Of a stretch of DNA of 64,000 nt, positions 36,853 through 49,200 are shown piece by piece. The DNA comes from Clytia hemisphaerica (lineage: Eukaryota > Cnidaria > Hydrozoa > Leptothecata > Clytiidae): positions 682,001 to 746,000 of the forward strand of contig CACVBU010000498.1 of assembly GCA_902728285.1 (NCBI GenBank), given 5' to 3'. The position numbers and the translations under genes were made by a program. Position 1 is the stretch's first letter. Each line of letters opens with the position of its first letter. The notes below the pieces were generated by a model. The model did no database searches and was not told the DNA's origin. It worked only from the letters and a program-made list of their open reading frames with translations.

Positions 36853-37056
36853 GGGGTTTATCTGCAGAGAATTCTTTGGTGGTTGATGCATCATCTCTAC
36901 CGATTATACCTGGGGAGAGATAGAGCAAAATCTAGCGTCTCGATACTATGCGCAACTCCTATCATTGAATTGTTGCAACCTCGTTCCCAATCTTTTTCCT
37001 CAAAAGTTGGTAGAAAAAAATTTGTTTGCTTTGCGTTCTCGACCGGGTTGTTTCAG

Positions 37057-37061
37057 CCAAT
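37057..37061 (+). promoter_or_regulatory. CCAAT box upstream of Arp3
   Basis: CAGCCAATAG lies about 160 bp before the Arp3 start codon, a usual distance for a CCAAT box in a housekeeping promoter. No TATA box is evident between it and the ATG. Inferred from position and motif only. Confidence 0.35.
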
Positions 37062-37219
37062 AGAATTTCGTCATTTTATTGTTTTCGCCCTGCTGTCAGC
37101 CATCTTGAATTGAATACTTTCGATACGGCAGCAAGAGCAGGCAAGGTTGAGGGAAAACCAGGCAATCAACACACTCAAAACTAATTTCCCTCACAGATTT
37201 ACTTTCAAATATATTCAAG

Positions 37220-40200
37220 ATGGCTATGCGACAGCCGGCTTGTGTTATTGACAATGGAACTGGGTAAGACTTAATATATTCATTATATTGCTTGTGGTTC
37301 AAAGATGAACGATAAAAGTAGACTAGGCAATGTCCAGCAAACTGAACACCCCATTCCATTCCGCCCATGCCAGGGGCAGCTAAGTCTAAAAATTCCACAT
37401 CTGGAATAGAAATTAGGCTAGATTTAACCCTTCTCTCTTCCTTTACATCAAAATATTCCTAATGAAAAGTTAATATCGCACAATCTGCAGCAAAAACACG
37501 GCACCGGAATGTTCTGAAGCTCTTCCGGTGCTTCCGAAGCATATGATTTTTAACACCTTTTAAAATATTGTTTAAATATGGTTACAAAAAATATTGATAT
37601 AATGGTTCAGCCATTAATAAATTGGACTTGTCACATTATATTTAGGCGGCAATCACAAATATCTTCATTTCGCGTCCTCGTTGGGTCTAAAAAGTGAGTC
37701 GGTCGGTTGGTCGTAAAAATTTTCGGGTTTACATAACAACCCAAAATGGCGCATGTAATGATAAACAAAGTCAAAATGCCGCAAATGCGCTAGAAATCGC
37801 TCGCAAAAAATTGGCATTAATAAAATTTTTGAACAAAGGAAACGTCATCGACAGAAAAAGTCCGACAAATTTACCGACTCAATTCTACTCAATTTTCGAG
37901 AGTTGGTCGGGCGATGCAAAACGAAGATATTTGTGATTGCCGCCTTATATAATATTGAAAAAATTAAAAAACGTAAGGCGGTCATCGAAAAATTGTTCTA
38001 TTCGCGTCACCCGCCCGCATCAAATTTTCCGCTGATTTTCCGGTGCGGAGATGCGGAAAAAAATCTGGGAAAAGCAATTTGTTCTTTTAAAGTATAGCTT
38101 TTTTCTCAATTGCTCTGACGACCATCGAAAAATTGTTTTGCTCGCATTACCACCCGCCCCTGAGTTACTGGCGTGATTTAAAAAAACCCGGTAATGTTTT
38201 TGACCGTCCGTCCGCCCGCATGCATTTTTAACACCCGTTGCGACTCGAACAGAGCATTTTTTCGATGACCGCCTAAGTAAGGTTTCACTTCCATGAGTCG
38301 GCTTATTTTTTTTTAAATATGCGCATGCGCAGTTAGTTTTCACATGATTAACACAGTGAGCGCTGTTGTGATTATATTGCTGAAAATTGTGGAATCTTCC
38401 GGTGTTTCGGAGCACGAAAAAAACAACACATTTTGCTCCAGACGTTTCCGGAGCGCCAGGAGGGTCCTGCCGATGCCCCCTTATTGTTGTGGGTGTCTGG
38501 GGATTTAAACATTACTTTTTGATACTTACCCTGGGCTAAATGCGCGATTCACAGAATGTGCTTAACTAATCGGGCGATTGCATGGATATCAATTTTGCCA
38601 TTGCTTTTGCCTGCCCGCTTTCACAGCCTAAGCTTAAACTCTTATATCAGGATTAGAAACTAGGCTAGGCTTACCTCTTTTATTTTTCCCTTTACAAAAA
38701 TACAATGCTGACAAGTTGACACAACACATTGACAAGTAATCCCTGTCAGTTAGTCACTCTAGCGTCCCGCTGAAATGCATATTAAAGATTAATGGTGCGA
38801 AAGCGCAATATCGTTTACCTGACTCGCAAGCAAAAAAATGCGCCGCAAAACTTCTAAAGGGATTCATGAAAAAATAACCCGGCGCTTTTTAATGAAATTA
38901 ACATTCTCAAAAACTATGAGAAATAGCCTAAAATTTGAGCCATAGATGAAAAAATTTGAGCCAAGCCAACCTTGAGAACTAATTTGAAGATCAACTTCCC
39001 AAGAAAAAGATCTACGGGGGAGACGGAACCCACCTAGATCTCAAACACTGGTACCCATTTACATGTGCGGAATTGTTTTTACTTCAGCGTATAAACAAGG
39101 CCTTAAAAATCGAAGCGCTATCTCGGAAATTGAATGACAAATTTTGGTTGGTTGATTTTGGCTGCTGCACGTTTTATTTTGTTTCAAACTTTCAAGCTTT
39201 AATTAATTGTCTTGCGAACTTGATTCAGGTAACTCTTATCCTTGTTGTTGCAAATAAATCCTGTAGATGACTGATGTTGTTTTTTCTGAAAGCTTGATTT
39301 CCTAGTATGCAGTAGTGTGACTAACTGCCTGTAAGAGAAGTTTATATTGAAATCTGCAACAAAAATGAAATTGGATTCTTCTATTGTTTGCTTCCCGGCG
39401 CTCCTTCGCAGTTGTTTAGCAAATTTCCACCAAATGAGATTGCCGCATTTCATACGGCCCTTCTTTTTGGCACTCGTGGCCTCTCCAGGCCTCTCAGTGC
39501 CTTGCACGACAGGCGGCTGTAAAATCCCACCCTTCATACATTTGTTTCAATCCCTGATTCGTAGCTTAGGTTTTTTCTCATCTTCAATTTATTGAAGAAA
39601 GCGGGAATTTAAAGCAAGAGCTAGATTGTCAACAAAGTGCCTTAAAAAATCTTTGAATAAAAGAAGAACTTAAAATTTTAAATACTTTCATTTTGAAGAA
39701 TAGGTGCAAAAAAATGAAACATAGAAAAGTTTCATTTTCGATTGCATTAATCAAAATGGGGGATTTGGAAAATTTTCTATGTTTAGATTTTTGCACAAAC
39801 CCCTGTATCTATGGGCAAGCACCCCGTTGCTAAGATATTGGCTTGAAATCAAAAATGAAACCACTCAAAACAAAAGTAAAATCGGCCCGTTCTCGAAATC
39901 CCATAATCTTGATATACGAGTTTAAGTCTATACCGTTTCACGCAAATTTAATTGATTGCATGTCGTCCACCCGTTAACTCCACCAAGCAGAAGAAATAAA
40001 AGAAAAACTAAAAATTTACACCCCCTGGTAGGGAGGTTGAAACTCGCGCCTGTGGCAGTAACAAAAGCAGGATTTTTGAAAAAATATTTTCAATTTTACA
40101 ACTCCAGGAAGGAAAAGTTTTTCAGCACAAATTCTTTTTCCAAGTTAAAGAGAATTTATTCAGCTTTTTTTTGCAAAGAAATTATCAAGAACAAGATATG

Positions 40201-43200
40201 TCTTTTCGTTCTTTCAAAATTTGAAAATGAGTATGAGTGCGAGTTTGTGGGTGCGCTTTTTCAAACTTCTTGTTCACAGCACAGAAAATATTTTTACCAG
40301 GGGATACTAAGAGTAGAGCATTCTACTTTTTCAGGAAGCTCAAATATGCACTAAAAATTTTCCTTTAGATTTACAATATTTTTTAACCAACGTTAACATT
40401 TTAACAAGATAAATGTTTTTTCAAATAATCTTTATTCAAATAGTTTTGGGTGGAAAGCGCTAAGGGAAAGTAATTGATATGGTGACCCCCGTCTGTGGCT
40501 CGCGCTACAGTAAAACACACTCGCTCGTAACTTCCAGGAGGAAGTTTTTTTGTGAAACACTTTCAATTTCAGTGCCGTGGAAGATTTATAAGATAGCCGG
40601 AGGTCCTATCCTATTGCGTTTACACTGGGGATTGAAAGACTAAAATGTAAATTCACACCCCATGCATTTGCAAGAATGTGTTAAACTGAAAGAGTAAAAA
40701 TTAACTAAAATTTTATGGGTTATTTATCAAATTTGGTCAAGTATATTAATATTATTATTATGATCAAAACAATAAATAATTTACTTTCAGAATGTGCTTT
40801 ATAAACATCAAAAGATGACCTATTAAATTTACTGCCAAATACATGATTTTATGATACATCAATTTCTACTTTTACTAAAAATTGCTAACTATTGTCAAAA
40901 AACTTTTGAAAAAAAAAATTGTAATTCATGGGCAAACAAACAAATTCCCTCAAAAATGTCAAGAAATATGATGATTTCCTGAAAATATTTTAAACATATT
41001 GACATATTGTATAATCCTGATAACTAGTTATTTTCAGGGGGAATTCTGCAAAAAAATTGAATTATTTTTTAACCTTTAGACACCGCTGTTTTTAAAAACA
41101 GCGCGCGCTGCTGCCGCTGTTTTTTTCGTGAAAATGGAGGTTTTGTGGAAAATGTCATAAAATCTGAACCGCTAAAGTTTAAGTAAAAAGTAAACCCATT
41201 TTGAAAAGCTAAGGATCTATTTTTTCAGATAATACCAAAAAGACGCCTCATCACCCTTTTAAACCTGACTACACAGCCTCAAATCAAAACAGTAAAAATT
41301 CCATGTTTACGATTTTTTCACTTTTTTTCTTTTTTTTGACAAATTGAATGAAAAAAGTGGGTACAAGGTAAAGATTGGTCCCAGAAAAATTATTTTGTTT
41401 TAGTTTATGTTATAAGCCACCATTGTGTGAAATTTCAGGGCTGAAGAAGCTCATTTCATCTCAGAATCTAAGTTTCGGTGAAGCACACTTTTCCACCAAA
41501 ATCGACACTCTGGCCACAACAGGTAAATTAAGTGGTCCCGTTGCTCTAAAATTGGCCCTGCACTTACCCTAAGTCTGTAAAATTACTTCAATAATCATAA
41601 CAGACTCTCTATCATGTAAATTCAAGCAATAAAACACCAAAATAGTGGAAAAACTGAGGCAAAACAGCCCTGAGTTGTTGGAGCTAGAGATAGGCATGTA
41701 TGTCAGGAAATACCCCCTAAAACCCCTTCAAACCACATAGAAACTGCCAATAAAGGTTCTCTATCTCATATAATGATATTTAAATGCTGAAACCAAGAAA
41801 AAACCAAACATAAACATAACTTTTCAGTCCAAAAATCCATCAAACACCCTCTGTCCACCACTAAAACGATGTTTTGTTGACATTTGAAAAATACACCGAC
41901 ATTGAGTTCCGATATCTCGAGATATATAAAAGCAGGACCCGTAAAATTTTGAATGAATGAACCTTCACCCCTATCCTGTCTGCTAAATTTTACAGAATAG
42001 AAAAATTCAAACTGGTCTTTATTTTATTAAACTTTGAAAGAACCCCAGTATCAAAACGTATGTGGTACGTCTATCGGCCTGTATATATGACGTACGTGGT
42101 ACGTCTCTCGGCGTCTAAAGGTTAAGGAGGATTTTTTCTCGCTTGAGATGTTTGTTATTTATTCATCTTATTTTATTTTTATACAGATACACGAAGATGG
42201 GATTTGCTGGTAACACTGAACCACAATACATTATTCCTTCCGGTAAGCCTAGTCTTTGTTTTAGATTTACTTGTGGTACACGTTTTTTTTCTTTTAAGTA
42301 TAGGGTTCATTTGAGCTTAGGCTGTGTACCCAAAAATTCTATTGTTCTATCGATAACAATAAATCTATAGTTTTCAAGCCCAAATGTCAGCCTGTCTATG
42401 CTTAAATGTTATGCTCGTGAATAAAAATACATGTAGTACAGTCCTGGCAGCAAATGTCCTGGTAACAGCCGCAAATGCTGCTGTAAATTTTTGACAAATA
42501 TTAAAAGAATTACATATATTAAAAGAATTACCTAGATCCATATAGCACGAGCTCTTTATATTTAAAGGACATTAACGAATTCAAATAGCAACTTTTGAAA
42601 AGGAGTTCCTCAAAATTCAATTAACAAACAAATGTCATGGCAAAATGCTGTTTTCCCTCAGCAAAATTGGGAAAAAGCATTCTGCAGACCAGAGGCAAAA
42701 ATAACTGAATAGCCAGGACAAGTAATCTAAATATTTCTACTTTCTCAGTTGTGGTGAAGAAATCTTAATATGTTTCAAAGAGACTTTATTTTTATTGTTT
42801 CAGCTATCGCAGTAAAAGAGAGTGCAAAAGTTGGTGGTAAATCAACTTCCTTCAAAGGTGTAGATGACTTAGGTAAGATTCTGTGAAATCAATTCATCTT
42901 TTCCTTTCAAGGAATTTCAGCTTTCAACCCTGATAGAAGGGGTAGATTTTACAGAAGACATATTTTGTATTATTTTGTATTAGTTTAAAAAAAGAATGAT
43001 CCATATGACTGGAACATTTTGCTCAAGTTTTCAGGGTGTGTAAGAATTTATTAATTTTTGTCGTTCAAGCAAATTCAACTCCTTGAATTTAAATTATCTA
43101 TACAATAACTTTCAGATCTAAATTATAAAAATGAAGATGTTTTCTTAAATTAGTTCTTCTGGCTTTTTATTTAGTAAAGGGAAATATAATTCAAGCTTGG

Positions 43201-46200
43201 TAGAGTGGTACATCTGTACATATAGGAGGTTTTTAATTTTCCGGATTCTGTTTTCTTTTGTTTGTAGATTTTTATATTGGGGATGAAGCAATAGACAGAC
43301 CCACCTACGGAACCAAGGTTTGTAACGATATCTTTATGTTCTGAGCTACTTAAATGTTTATTGTTGGTTTTTCTGTTTCTCACAAGTTAAATACTTCAAG
43401 GGAAGAAATTTTGGTGGGATTGCCAAAATCTTTTTTCAGAGTGAATTCAATTTGGCAGATGGCTTAAAAATTAAATTTTGTAGGGATTTAATTTGGCAGA
43501 GAAAGGATATATTTCTTGCCAAAAAAGCTATTAAATGCAAAAAAACCTGTTTTAAGGCCTGAAATAGCACACATTTGGGAATGAATATGATGGTTTAAAT
43601 TTGGTGGGAATTTAATTTGGTGAATAGCAGGAAAAATTTAATTTGACGGGAGCTTAATTTAGCCAATGTTTCTTTCCCTTAAGGTATCGTAGGCGACTAA
43701 TACATACAAAATTTTTTGTAAGCTGGATACAGGGACAAACATGTGGAATAGTTGAATCCTCAACGGGCAAAGGCAGTTGACAGGACTGTAACGCCATAAA
43801 AGGAACTTCACACATGCAAGGCGACTAATAAATGCTAATAAACTACTAATTTTTTTTTTTTTTTTAATTTACAGTAATATATTTCTCAGGTCTATCGACC
43901 TCTATGAAATAATCATGCTTAACATTTTACAATTTTACAGTTGTAGGCGCACGGTGGGCCTCTTAACCAGTCGTCTTTACAATATTTCATTTTCAGTAAC
44001 AGGTTTGTTATAGATCTTCTTAAAGTAGAGTTTTGTCCGAGGACTTCCTCTAACCTTATATATCCAGTTGCCATCCTTTTGTAATTCTGTTTTCTCCTTT
44101 GCCTTCCTATGCCACTCTTTGATGGTTTCACGTTCTTTCTTCGAAAAATCGTCGGATACTCTAAATTCGTCTTTCTCTAATTTGTGGACTGATGCCAGAA
44201 TATGACATTTCTCTTCTTCGTTCTTTAGCACGACTTTCAAGGGTCGCCATCTTTTTGTTTTGAACATTTCGTCCTTCCGAGCTCCTATTCTTTCTGCGCT
44301 GACGATGTTTACCTTTAATCCCATTTGGTTTTGTACAACTTCTTCAACATAATCCTTATCACCTACACGTTGTTCTTCTAGGTCTTCATCTTTGTTCTCT
44401 CCGAGGTTGTGAACAATGATATTGTACTTTGTTAAGTTTAACCATCGTTCTTCTTCTTTCTCTTCTTTGATGAAATTTTGATCTTTACCTCTTGTTTCTT
44501 TAGCTCATCTTTAGTAATGCTAGCGTATGTCTGTTGTTGCTTTGATTCTATATCGTGGTCTTTTTTCTTTAGCTCATCTTTAGCGATGCTAGCGTATGTC
44601 TGCTGTTGTTTGGATCCTTTAACGACATCATCTTTGTTTACAAGATCGTCGATCTTCTTCTCCAGTCTATCCAGTCTAGCGAAAACACATTGCTCATCTT
44701 GATCTTTCTCTTTACCTCCAGTATTTGTTGCCTTGTTATTGGTCGTTCTTTGTTTACTTGTTTTGAACTTCTCTAATAATATTGGCGTGACTGTGATGCA
44801 TTTCGCACATTCGAATCTCCTAGCTTTGTACTGAAGGCAAATCTGTACTTGGTAGGCTGGAAGCTCCGAACAGGCATAATGAACAAATCTTTGACACTTC
44901 CTACACTGCAAGACATCGTTATCCCGTATTATTTCATTTATAAAGCATTCATTTGGGGTGCAGGATCCATATTTTGATGAAATTTCCGTGTTAAGATTTT
45001 CAGAAGTTTTCGCCATTTTGTTGCATTGTCAAGAGCACAACCGCACAGATTTTATTTGACGTCAATTACTAGATTAGTTTAAAGTTTATGTACTCTTAGG
45101 TTCCAAATAAACAGGGGGTTCGAATAAACAGGGGGTTCGAACATTTTCGAGATTTTAATAAACGGGGGGCCTAATTGCCGGGGGGCTGGAAATTGTACTT
45201 CTGAAAACTCAAAAATAAGGTAAAAAATCTTATTTTCGAAAAATTAATAAGTGGGGGGGGGGGCGTTTATTTGGAACCTAAGAGTACTTACTCTTACTTT
45301 TTTCTCTAACTCAGTGGCCGATTCGTCATGGTATTTGTGAAGACTGGGATCTAATGGAGAGATTCTGGGAACAGTGTATTTTCAAATACCTTCGAGCTGA
45401 GCCGGAAGATCACTATTTTCTTTTGACTGAACCTCCACTCAACACACCAGAAAACAGGGAATACACTGCTGAAATTATGTTTGAGTCTTTCAATGTTCCT
45501 GGATTATATATTGCTGTGCAAGCTGTGTTAGCTTTAGCTGCATCATGGACATCACGACAAGTTGGTGAACGAACCTTGACTGGCACTGTTATTGATTCAG
45601 GAGATGGTGTTACTCACGTTATCCCAGTTGTATGTTTCAATCTTTTTATTTGTCTCTAAATTCTCCTGCTTTTGGAACTAGATTGTATCTTGATGTTTCA
45701 TAGTGATATTACTATGTAGATAAAAAGGAACCCTTTTCTTCTATATTTTTTTAGCAAGAGATCGCCTTTGAACTTATCATAATTTCAAATAATGAGGAAT
45801 ATTCATAATCGCCCTTCAAAGCAAAGACCAGTGTTAATTTATATCGATGGATCAGGGTTTATTTTTTAAATTAGAATATCTGAATAATTTCAGGCTGAAG
45901 GATATGTCATTGGCAGTTGCATCAAACATATTCCCATCGCTGGACGAGATATTACATTCTTCATCCAACAACTTTTGAAGGAACGTGAAATTGGAATCCC
46001 ACCAGAACAATCCATGGAAACTGCAAAAGCAATCAAAGTAAGAATCAGTGTTGCAACCTTTCTGTATATAGACAGGAATCCGTCCAGTTGCAGCTAGTTG
46101 AGATTTTTCCGTCCCAACTTTGGACCGTGAAAGTTAATACTCAAAAACCAGCCCTTCCCAACATTGGTTAATTTTTTTCATCCGGATTCATCAAAGTGGT

Positions 46201-49200
46201 TGCAACACTGAATAACATTGGAAAATAACATTTGGCTTATAATTTGAGAAGTATATCAAAATCTTTTTTTATGCTCAGCGCTTGGCATTACTCTAAAGGA
46301 AAATGGAAAAGATTTGACCATGAGTCTAAATTTCTATTTTAGGAACGATTCTGCTACACATGTCCAGACATTGTCAAGGAATTCACCAAATATGACACTG
46401 ACCCTGCTAAATGGATCAAATCTTATGAAGGTCAAAACCATATTACCAAAAAGGTTAGTGTCTATAGTGGTTTTGTAAAACATCATGAAAGTCAGTCTTT
46501 TTATTGTTAGCTCCTAGTTTGGCTCTTGTTAAAGTCATCTAGTCCCGTAAGAATCCCATATTATACGAACCAAAACTCCCTGACACTTGTTTGTACTTGC
46601 TTAGACTGGCACGCCAGTCGGGCTGGAACGGTATCACGCGGGAAAAGTGAGCGTAGGAGTAAGGTAAGCGTAGGAAGAAATTTTGTCGGCGGCGAGGGCT
46701 GAAAGCCCGACTGGAGCGAAACCCCAGGAAGGAAAAAACGGCTAAGCTGAAGCCCCAATCTTACAACGCCATATTTCGGCGTTGTAGAAATGAATGAACT
46801 TTGAGAAATTCGTGAAATGAGAAATGAAAACTTCCGTCAAAGTCGCAGATCGTGTTGTTTTGATTTTTGAGGAGGGAGTGATTGGAAAAAATAATGGCTG
46901 ACTTCTAGTGGAAATTTTATTTGAAAAGATTTTGTTTTGTTTCTTGTTTCTTATTGATGAGTCTCTTCTTTGTGTATATGTGGCTTTTCTTCATGGTTCT
47001 CTGCATGCAAAATTCTTTGGCTCATTTTTGATTGTTTCAGTTGTTTTTTGTTTTGATTTGAGAGGCAAGAGAAGATGGAAAATCTTGTAACATCAGTTAT
47101 CAGAACTTGTTGACTTGTTATCTTTTCCTATTCATAACTCATTCAATTTTAGGAATGGAGTATTCAGATTGCAAACACTATGGACTGTGAGTTTTTTTTT
47201 CATTTCAGCTTTCTTTTTCCTAGGTTTGCAGGTGGTAATCAAAGGGATAACCCAGGTACAGTAGCTAACAATTATTTACTGACATTCAAACACATAAGAC
47301 GTTTTAGTTTTCCAGGAATCACAAGTCAAAGGTTCTTTATCAAAAATATATGATGGTTGTTGGACTACCAGAGACTACTACACGACACTGACACAATGTC
47401 GTGTGTATTGGAAGTGCTACAAACTTTTGTGAATATCTACCTGGTTATCCCTTTGTTTTGAGTTTAATACGTACTGTATCTATCCCTATGATAAAATTAC
47501 ACAGTTTTGAGTAGAAATAAAGTTATGGTAAAGCGGCACTGACAAATTTCTCCAAAAAATATTTTCTTTCAAATTATGAAATATTAAAAGTCTTCTTACA
47601 TCTAAAAATGATTAAATTTTTTCGCCATGCTTATGTTTTACTCAATTCTAGTATTTTTTCCAAAACTTATATATACTTACGACGTAGAGGGAAATTTAGC
47701 AGAATTTATGGAGAAAATTAAGAATTCTCAGTTTGGCAACAAAAATTTCTCAAACGTACTGTACACATAGTTGATAGTACCTACTATAACTTTAAACATT
47801 TACATATTTTTAAATTGCCAGATTAGTGTGGCAAGAAAACTCATTTTTTTCATTCAGCCATAAATCTTCAAGTGTGAAGTTAATTTTATAGTACACATAC
47901 TTACAATTTACAGAAAAATGGGTGATAAGTATATGTCACATGTTCAACAACCCATTTTTTCCACAGCTTACTTGTTCAACAAATTCTTGTCAAATTGAAT
48001 GTCGAACAAGTGGGTTGTGGAACAAATGGGTGCCAAAATGATCGACAACCCAGTTGATTGACAATCCACTTGTTCGACAATCTATATAGTTGTTCAACAG
48101 ACCAGTTGTTTGAGAGAAGAGTGTCGAACAAGTGGTCGTCGAACAACCATGCAGTCGAGCAAATGGGTGTCGAACTAATAACTGTCAAACAACCGGTCTA
48201 ACAAATGTACCGTCGGACAAGTATACTGTCGAACAAGTGGGATTTCCCCAAAATTATAGTTGTACGTAGATGAAAATTTGTCAGAATTTATATTACGGTG
48301 AAAATTCAGAATTCTCAGTTTGACAACAAAAATTTCTCAAATAGGTAACTTTAATTTAAATAATTATATTAAATTGTAAAATTAGTGTGGCAAGAAAACT
48401 CCCAAAAAAAATTTAGCCATAAATCTTAAAGTGTAAGGTTAATTTTTCAGCATTTTTGGTGTGACAAGAAAATTCTTCAGCACATAGCCACAGTCTATAG
48501 AAAAAGGTCAGAATTTACAATAATTCTCTTCTCATGACAAAAATACTGCATCATGAATACGTGTACCCAAAAACTTTTCTGTCACCATATAAACTCTGGA
48601 TTTTCTATCAGAGCTATCTTATCACAGCACTAAATTCTGCAAATTTCAATTTTTCACAAATTAAATTTGTACATGACAGATGTTACATTTTTCATTCGAC
48701 AGACTGAAATACTTAATTATAATAATACACTTATAATAATAATTATGCACCAATGTGTCATTGTTTTGAGGGTTGGAGTTTTAGTTATTCAACATATGAC
48801 ATCTTAACTATTAAAAGTAAGTACTTTTCTGTAAGTTTTCCATTTAATTTTCTATGTGTACGTGTAATTTTCCTGTGCTTGGCTGGTACGTTACATGCTG
48901 ACAGTCAGGACAGGTTGTTTTTTGTAGCAGTGAGTCTGTTGAAGAGGGTCGGACTGTCAGACAGCAGCCTGGCAGTAATGACATTGAGAGTGATGAGAGG
49001 GATAATCTTTGGAGTTTCTTTAAACTAACCAGGAACGCTGTTTATTCTCACGATAACCTAAAAATAGTTTTCAAACCGTACCAAAAAAATTTTGGGTTGG
49101 GTACTTTTGAGCAGAGTTCCTGCCTGGTTAGTGTTACTGTTGTATTCATAGAAAAGAGTGTTGGAGGGGTTCACTTAGCCACAATGAGACTAGAGTAATC

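Noticed and set aside
37694..37936. 80-codon frame possibly encoding a small protein
   Set aside because: It lies wholly between the inverted repeats of a 300-bp MITE and includes one of them.
39199..39595. Antiparallel open frames inside Arp3 intron 1
   Set aside because: Neither strand gives a recognisable protein; they shadow each other.
41375..41572. Candidate piggyBac transposase fragment
   Set aside because: Too short, and no DDD-type transposase motifs are visible.
44478..44702. Ser/Cys-rich plus-strand frame
   Set aside because: Exact antisense of the LINE ORF1 coiled-coil coding region.
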